This document shows positions 58,661-64,000 of a DNA stretch of 64,000 nt, piece after piece. Origin of the DNA: Phytophthora sp. 'mugwort' (Eukaryota > Oomycota > Peronosporomycetes > Peronosporales > Peronosporaceae); assembly GCA_033558025.1 (NCBI GenBank), contig JAUCEF010000016.1:2666001-2730000 (forward strand), in the 5' to 3' direction. The notes under the pieces were generated by a model. It was given only the letters and a program-made list of their open reading frames with translations, was not told where the DNA came from and did no database searches. Both the position numbers and the translations under genes were made by a program. Numbering within the stretch: position 1 is the first letter of the stretch; each line of letters starts with the position of its first letter.

Positions 58661-60060
58661 CTCCGCGAAGGTCTCAATGTAACCATCCAAACTCCACGAT
58701 CGGCTGTGTTTATCCAGTTGAGTAGCCGAGTTTCCAGCTCACTTAGAAGTCACCTGGCAGTACCGTGACTCCTGTTTAAGTGCGATATGTGAGCCACCCC
58801 ATCTGGTATTCACTACATCACATTCAGCTCGGTTGAAGTACGCTAGTAGTTTCAGCAGGTTGTGCGACTGACGTTCTAGTAGTTCAGCCGACGTCGCCGC
58901 CGGCACAGTCGTTCGTTGCGGGCCAACCGACCCGTTTCCAGAGGACGGTTTACAGCTCCGCGTCCACTCCCGCCTCCACGATAAGTACTCGCCGTTGCTA
59001 TCTATACGAGTGTCCGCACAATCCCCAACCCAGCGGGCGTCGACAGTTCGGGACGCGCCAGATTCATCATGGAGGCGCTTTGGACGGTCGGTGTCGAGCT
59101 TCCTGGTGTTTCGCCCGGCGACACAACTAACTTGAAATAGACAGGTGTTTGTGCTCACGCTTCACAGATCCCTCGCCCCTCGATCGCCCATGCTGGCAGC
59201 TTCGTACACTTGCTAATCAAAAGAACCGATCTACGCGGAAGAACTACCGTGTGCAGAATCTTCGCGCACCGCGCATAACCGAACGGATCCGGTGAACAAC
59301 GTTTTCGCGGCCGAGCCAGGTGGAGCGCTCTCTCCTTGCGGAAAGACCCGAGAATATGGAAGCAAGAATAGAAATTGACCGCCCACGAAACTCGTTCCTG
59401 GGTCGACCCTTTCACGACACGAGTTTTCACTTGATTACCGAAACCAACGCATCATACGGACGCTCTTCAAAGCTTTAACGAGTCTTCTTGTCACAACCGA
59501 ACAAGTCGTGCTTGACAAGAGCCGGCTTACCTTCAGGCGATCTGGTCACGCGATAAAGGCGATCCGGACTGGCACTGATGAAGAGAGATCGCGATTTGAG
59601 GGATCGCCTTGGAGGTGGCGAACAGTCGTATCCGGACATTATCAGTATTCGGACGGTGTAGCAACTTTCGGGTACAAGTCGGTCAGACTGACATGACATC
59701 AGAAGACGATCAGATCGACAACAGGTACAAAGCGACAGACTTCTGATACAGGTACCGCGACCTTGGTACGCGAAGGAAGTTCAAGCCAGTACGGGGCGTA
59801 ATCGACGGAGGTGAATGGCCGTCGACACTGATGAAGAGCGAAGGATACACCGTCAGAGTCCTGGGGTGAGCTCCGACGAGTAAAGGGAAGGTCTAGCGGG
59901 CGACCTCGAAGAGAAACCTCAACACCCCCGCAGGCTTTTTCGGAAACCCCCGCGGGTCGCGGCAACAATCGCGATCCGGGGGTGCAACTCCGAAACTAAT
60001 CGTACTTCGTAGTTGACCAGTAGACTTCCTTTGAAAATCCCGTTAGCTGTTTTGTAATTT
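58661..60060 (-). other. Unrecognised transposon-type coding remnants
   Basis: Minus-strand open stretches 59158-58739, 59430-59155, 59699-59475 and 59968-59699 (for example SSPQDSDGVSFALHQCRR and LYRVTRSPEGKPALVKHDLF) look like one protein broken by stops and frameshifts. I do not recognise the family. GC-rich near-palindromes lie at 59,920-59,990. Confidence 0.3.
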
Positions 60061-61620
60061 GTTTGTCACCTAATGTATGCATTACATATATAATATATAA
60101 ATGTAATGCATAGGGTAGGTGGAGAGATCATATAACGTTTTCAAAATATGTTTAAAACAAAAACAACATTCCCTTTGAGTTGCTTCTTCATTTTGTACTT
60201 TGTCACCTGTCTCAGTAGCTGCCGTAGCATCTGCAAGCATTCCAGATCTTACAAAGTGCAGGGAATGGTCGGCTTTATCGCTTTTTCGCGCGCAAGTCTG
60301 TTCTCGTGTCGCCAAGTTCACTGATCATTGCACATCCGTACTGCACGCAACTTGCAACGCATCGATCCTCGGTTGGAACGGCAAGGTCGGGAGCTCTGAA
60401 TCTTCGGCATCTTCGGCACTCAGGCCCAAATTCCGGAGTTCCTTTAAGTAAAAAAAAAAAACGCGGTTGTGACACTCTTGCAGCAAGACCCAATTGCTGT
60501 CCAGCTCGACGACGGAGTCTCTTTCTTTCACCATTTGCATGATATTTCTTCTCCAGCCACTTGATCCGATAATAGTCAACCCGCGCTTGCTTGCATGTTT
60601 CCCAGTGAATCTCTAAGTATTCAGAGAAGAGATTCTTCCTCTCTCTGAGAACGGTTTAGCGTTGTCGGTCATCATCAGCAGCTGAACCGCGTGCGATCTT
60701 AACCTTCGCTTCGGGTTTGCGTTAACCCCCCCCCCCCCACACACACACATTGAAGGCAAGTCAGCGGTAGTGACACAAAGTGCTAATGATTCAATATCTC
60801 TGTCGGTGTCCACAGTCTGATCAGATTATGCGTGTGAAAAGTAAAATTCAAATCGCCTGCGTGAGTTGATCGGCGGTCATGATTAGGTGGGGCAATAGCT
60901 GATGTCAACTTCTACGCGTCTGTTCGCGTCCTCCATGTCGAGGAACATGAAAAACACTGTATTGGGTTTTGGAGTTATGTCTTTTCATGATGGGGCCAAT
61001 GGTAGACTGGCAACTTCTGCATTTCCACCGGCACACGCACACCACTGCACTTCTTCCATACACACTGAAGCCGCGATGCATTCGGAGACTGTCGACGATT
61101 AGCGACAAGAATCTGGCGTCGGGTTGTCTATGCCACCGTATCCCAAAATGCCTTCACCGCGCCGCCACTAATGGACTTCCGATCCGCCGTGTTATTTGCT
61201 CAGTCTGCGTCACCGAACAACTCCGCCGGGGCTGCATCCTTGTGGCGCTGATACACGATCATCAGGGCCGCCTTCCCCCGCTTTAGCGCAGGATCCGCTT
61301 GGGTGGAAAGTTTTTTTTTTTTGCGTTGGCGCAATTTGGTAACGCCAGGTCCGCGCGAGATATCCTGCCCATACTAAGGCGCCCACAGCGGCGCGATAAG
61401 GCACGTGGTCTGCAAGTAGATACTTTTCATCACCTTTATCTAAGCAAGTCCCTGCGCGGCGCGGTAAATTCGCTGGCTTGAATTTCTGCATTTCGAATCG
61501 GCGAAGACCTTCGTGGTAAACTGGTATTGTTCGACGGTGGTGAGTCCCACATATAATAGTTTTCACCAACCAAAATCTCAGTCTTCTAAGCTTCGACTAA
61601 TCAAATTGGTTTTCCTAGTA
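60061..61620. other. Non-coding stretch
   Basis: No gene seen. A 21-bp imperfect inverted repeat (three mismatches) lies at 60067-60121 with an AT-rich loop, and a 13-C run at 60726-60738. Confidence 0.4.
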
Positions 61621-61624
61621 GTAG

Positions 61625-62073
61625 CTATGCGACGTTTCAGTACAAGACCTAACTGTTATTTTTTTCTGGACCGGGGAAAATTGCTCTGCTCATACTCGCG
61701 CCACATTCAGAATCGTTGGGCTACTCTGTCGAGCGTCCGTCGACATCTCCATGACATAAGACGACGCCACAACTTAGTGCTCGCGGACCGCGAGGACAAA
61801 CGCGTCTTCATGAGAAGACGGCTCTTCTCTCGTGAGACAGTAGCGCGTCGTTCCTTCGCACATATCGAACACAAAAATGTGGACTTGAGAAGCCATGTCG
61901 ATAGACTTCGTGATAGTGCACGAAGCGAGATGGCACGTCTTCCGTACGTAATCACGCATCGACAGCTTGCCTTGATTGAGTGCGAAGAGCTGCGCGCACG
62001 CGTGACCCGCCTTGAGGCGGTGTCAAACGTAAGTCGGAGGTCGTTCAAATTCTCCAATGTCAGTTCATTGTAT
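61625..62073 (+). pseudogene. Arg/Glu-rich coiled-coil open frame, possibly gag-related
   Basis: An open frame from the in-frame ATG at 61627 to 62073 encodes a basic protein with a heptad-like pattern (RRRHNLVLADREDKRVFMRR, HVDRLRDSARSEMARLP, ELRARVTRLEAVS). The sequence after it (62,110-62,215) reads as FDFMKRVQSLVEFLSIL in another frame. No domain is recognised; it may be a small transposon-encoded coiled-coil or gag protein. Confidence 0.3.
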
Positions 62074-62076
62074 TAA

Positions 62077-63051
62077 TTAGCATTCCGTTCTATCCACTTC
62101 TTCAGTTCGACTTCATGAAACGGGTCCAGTCGCTCGTCGAGTTCCTCTCCATATTATCAGACGCCTCAGTTTCAGTCCCCATCTTTAGGGCATCCAGCTC
62201 GTCTGACGAGAACAGTCGCTGATAGAAAGGAGGTCATCTCAACCACTTCAGGGTCTCGGTCACCTTTCGGCGAGGGTCCCCAAGTTTCTCCGAATTCGCT
62301 TCCACAATACTCGCAGAGCGTTTCGATTTAACCACCCAAGCATCTCCACGTAACACTCCCAGCGGTTTTCGTCACACCGATCGGTCTAGACCCACGCCCC
62401 TTGACTCCAATCTTGATGTCCGACGCCGCTCCGATCTGGGCCGATCGGGGCTAAACGTGGCCCGATCCGCATGTCGCCGATCGGTCGTGATCTTCATCCT
62501 ATACCTGGATCTGGTCTAAGATTGTCCGTGATCGAGGATCAATCAGGAGTGACGGTGGTAATATAAAAGAGTAGATTGGTCACGATCTGCCGATCGCCGG
62601 TAAGTTTCGTCCTTCGTTCTTCGCATGATCTTCGTCCTTTACGTGATATCCACCCAACCTGGTTGCCGCCAAACTCGCTTTCCCCCCCTGTCAGTTCTCC
62701 TCTGGTTGATTTTCTTCCACCTATCTCGCAGATCGGTTCGTTGCATGGGTCTGAGATTCTTACTTGACGCTTCTCCACAACCGCCCCCTGTCCGAAGTCG
62801 TCGCCGTACAGCGGCCCCACATCGGTCACACTCTTCAATCCGCCTATTTATGCCGGAATACCCGTTCGGCGGACTCGGATCCATCTGAATCTCATTTCAT
62901 CTCTTCGAGCTTGCAAAAATATACATAACTTCACACATACATCTCATCTCCTCCGATCTGTGGCCTTCCCATATATCCTTCTTCCGATCCGTCATCGCGA
63001 TGACCAACTCGCCGCGATTCCCTCGATCTCACTATTCCTCGTGGGACTGCA
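62077..63051. other. Probable 3' LTR and flanking sequence of the minus-strand chromovirus
   Basis: GATC-rich sequence (62,420-62,890) lies just downstream, in minus-strand sense, of the integrase stop at about 63,052. A plus-strand TATAAAAG is at 62,562-62,569. LTR limits were not identified. Confidence 0.35.
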
Positions 63052-64000
63052 TCACTCCGAAACAATTCCGGTTAACCTGTCCCCGAAGGAAATCGTGGAG
63101 GCGCAGTTGAGATCGGCTTCATCAACCCAGCTGGGGTCTTCATATCGCTTCCAATGTACCAGTAATTCCCGATAGATCCGTTCATACCGCGTTCTTCTGC
63201 CTGTCCTCAGATCAGTGATCTTCTCAACTTCGTATTCATCTGCTCCTAGATCCGTTGTACAGGTATCCTCGGGCAGCAGAGTTTCGTCAAAATCCAGTCG
63301 ATCCGAGATTGGTACAGTCAACTCGATCTGCGGCCGATCTGGGAATTCCTTGACCAATGCACAATCGGGAAGAGCTGATACTCCGTTCCGGCGATCTCGC
63401 GGCGTAGTGAATATTCGCTGACCTTTTCAGCGACCCGGAAGGGACCATGCCACAGGTGTGCCAGCTTACGTGCGTATCCTTCCTTCACGCGATCCAGATA
63501 GAGCTTTGCGATCCGGCCCCGATCTGATGCGGATCGACCTCATCATTATGCCGATCGACTCGATCTGAGATCGCTTCCCGCAGCTTGACATTGACTTGTT
63601 CCCTCGCCGTTGTGTAATAGCGTTGGATCTGGTACCTCCATCTCCTAGGATCTTGGTCTCGGGTGCGAGTACTACCCAAAGGTATGGTCGCTTCCAACGT
63701 TGATCTGGGGTCCCATCCATGTACAAGATAGAATGGCGTATCTCTTCGCACTGGATCTTGAGCCGTGTTGATCGCAGACGCCAATCGCCCCGCGTACTCA
63801 TCCCAATCTTGCTGCTTTAGATCTTGGGCATACATCTTTAAAGCTCGAGTTATGGTCTGTACCATCCATCCCGCTGTTCCGTTTGCTTGCGGTCAATACG
63901 CCATCGTCGCTCTCTGTCGCTGTCCAAGGATCTTGCTAAATGCTCGGAAGAAGTCAGACATGAACCCGGGCTCTCGATCATGACGGATCGCTTCACTAGC
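63052..64000 (-). pseudogene. Partial chromovirus integrase and chromodomain, runs off the window
   Basis: The minus strand from 64000 reads IRHDREPGFMSDFFRAFSKI (second Asp), then a stop in AY-stop-PQ, NGTAGWMVQTITRALKMY, FYLVHGWDPRSTLEATIPLG, LYLDRVKEGYARKLAHLWHG in the next frame, and ends with a chromodomain (EYEVEKITDLRTGRRTRYER, then LLVHWKRYEDPSWVDEADLN). The catalytic Glu expected in NGTAE is Gly. A frameshift near 63,500 separates core and C-terminal parts. The rest of pol lies beyond 64000. Confidence 0.8.

Noticed and set aside
17382..64000. Secreted RxLR or Crinkler effector genes, expected in such gene-sparse regions
   Set aside because: No open frame showed a signal peptide followed by an RxLR-type or LxLFLAK-type motif.

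Overview
The window looks like a piece of an oomycete chromosome, most probably Phytophthora or a close relative. The evidence is intron-containing eukaryotic genes with short introns (about 58-195 bp), tightly packed with 120-230 bp between neighbours, next to a long block of decayed transposons. That block mixes Ty3/gypsy, Ty1/copia, PIF/Harbinger, Mutator-like, PiggyBac and Tc1/mariner-like sequences, as is typical of Phytophthora genomes. The species assignment is inference from gene and repeat content; no search was run.

Layout. 1-2,690: a decayed Mutator-type transposon gene on the minus strand, broken by a perfect 32-bp hairpin, then AT-rich sequence. 2,689-17,381: a gene-dense island of seven spliced genes whose reading frames I could join cleanly: an armadillo-repeat protein (+), a Hook microtubule adaptor (-), a PH plus SMP-domain membrane protein (+), the mitochondrial Fe-S scaffold NFU1 (+), a three-repeat MYB factor (+), a Kelch protein with a lysine-rich N-terminal region (-), and a WBP2-like GRAM protein (+). 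Two pairs are divergent from short shared promoters (Hook/SMP, Kelch/WBP2-like) and two pairs are convergent.

17,382-64,000: no intact protein gene is visible in about 46 kb. In order it holds: a degenerate Harbinger transposase with a convergent decayed partner (18.2-20.4 kb); a nearly full-order but heavily mutated gypsy element (21.8-27.6 kb); a Mutator-like transposase remnant (27.8-28.8 kb); a gypsy remnant with a chromodomain flanked by a 28-bp minisatellite (28.9-31.2 kb); a copia reverse-transcriptase fragment (31.55-32.4 kb); a pair of near-identical 2.25-kb inverted repeats (32.4-34.65 and 41.66-43.9 kb) around a 7-kb spacer; a Tc1/mariner-like transposase with an internal deletion (45.66-46.3 kb); a tRNA-Leu(UAG) gene (50.3 kb); a decayed PiggyBac gene (53.0-55.9 kb); and GATC-rich LTR-type sequence ending in a partial chromovirus integrase (56.4-64 kb). 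The spacer contains a dead Harbinger-type transposase and a complete 2.6-kb Harbinger element with terminal inverted repeats and a TTA target duplication.

The genes do not form a pathway: they are housekeeping or cytoskeletal/membrane genes. The main points of interest are the sharp gene-island/transposon-desert boundary near 17.4 kb, the one-repeat-per-exon structure of the armadillo gene, and the structural history of the 11.5-kb inverted-repeat region. All coordinates and splice sites were read by eye; exon phases were checked by arithmetic, but no transcript or homology evidence was available.
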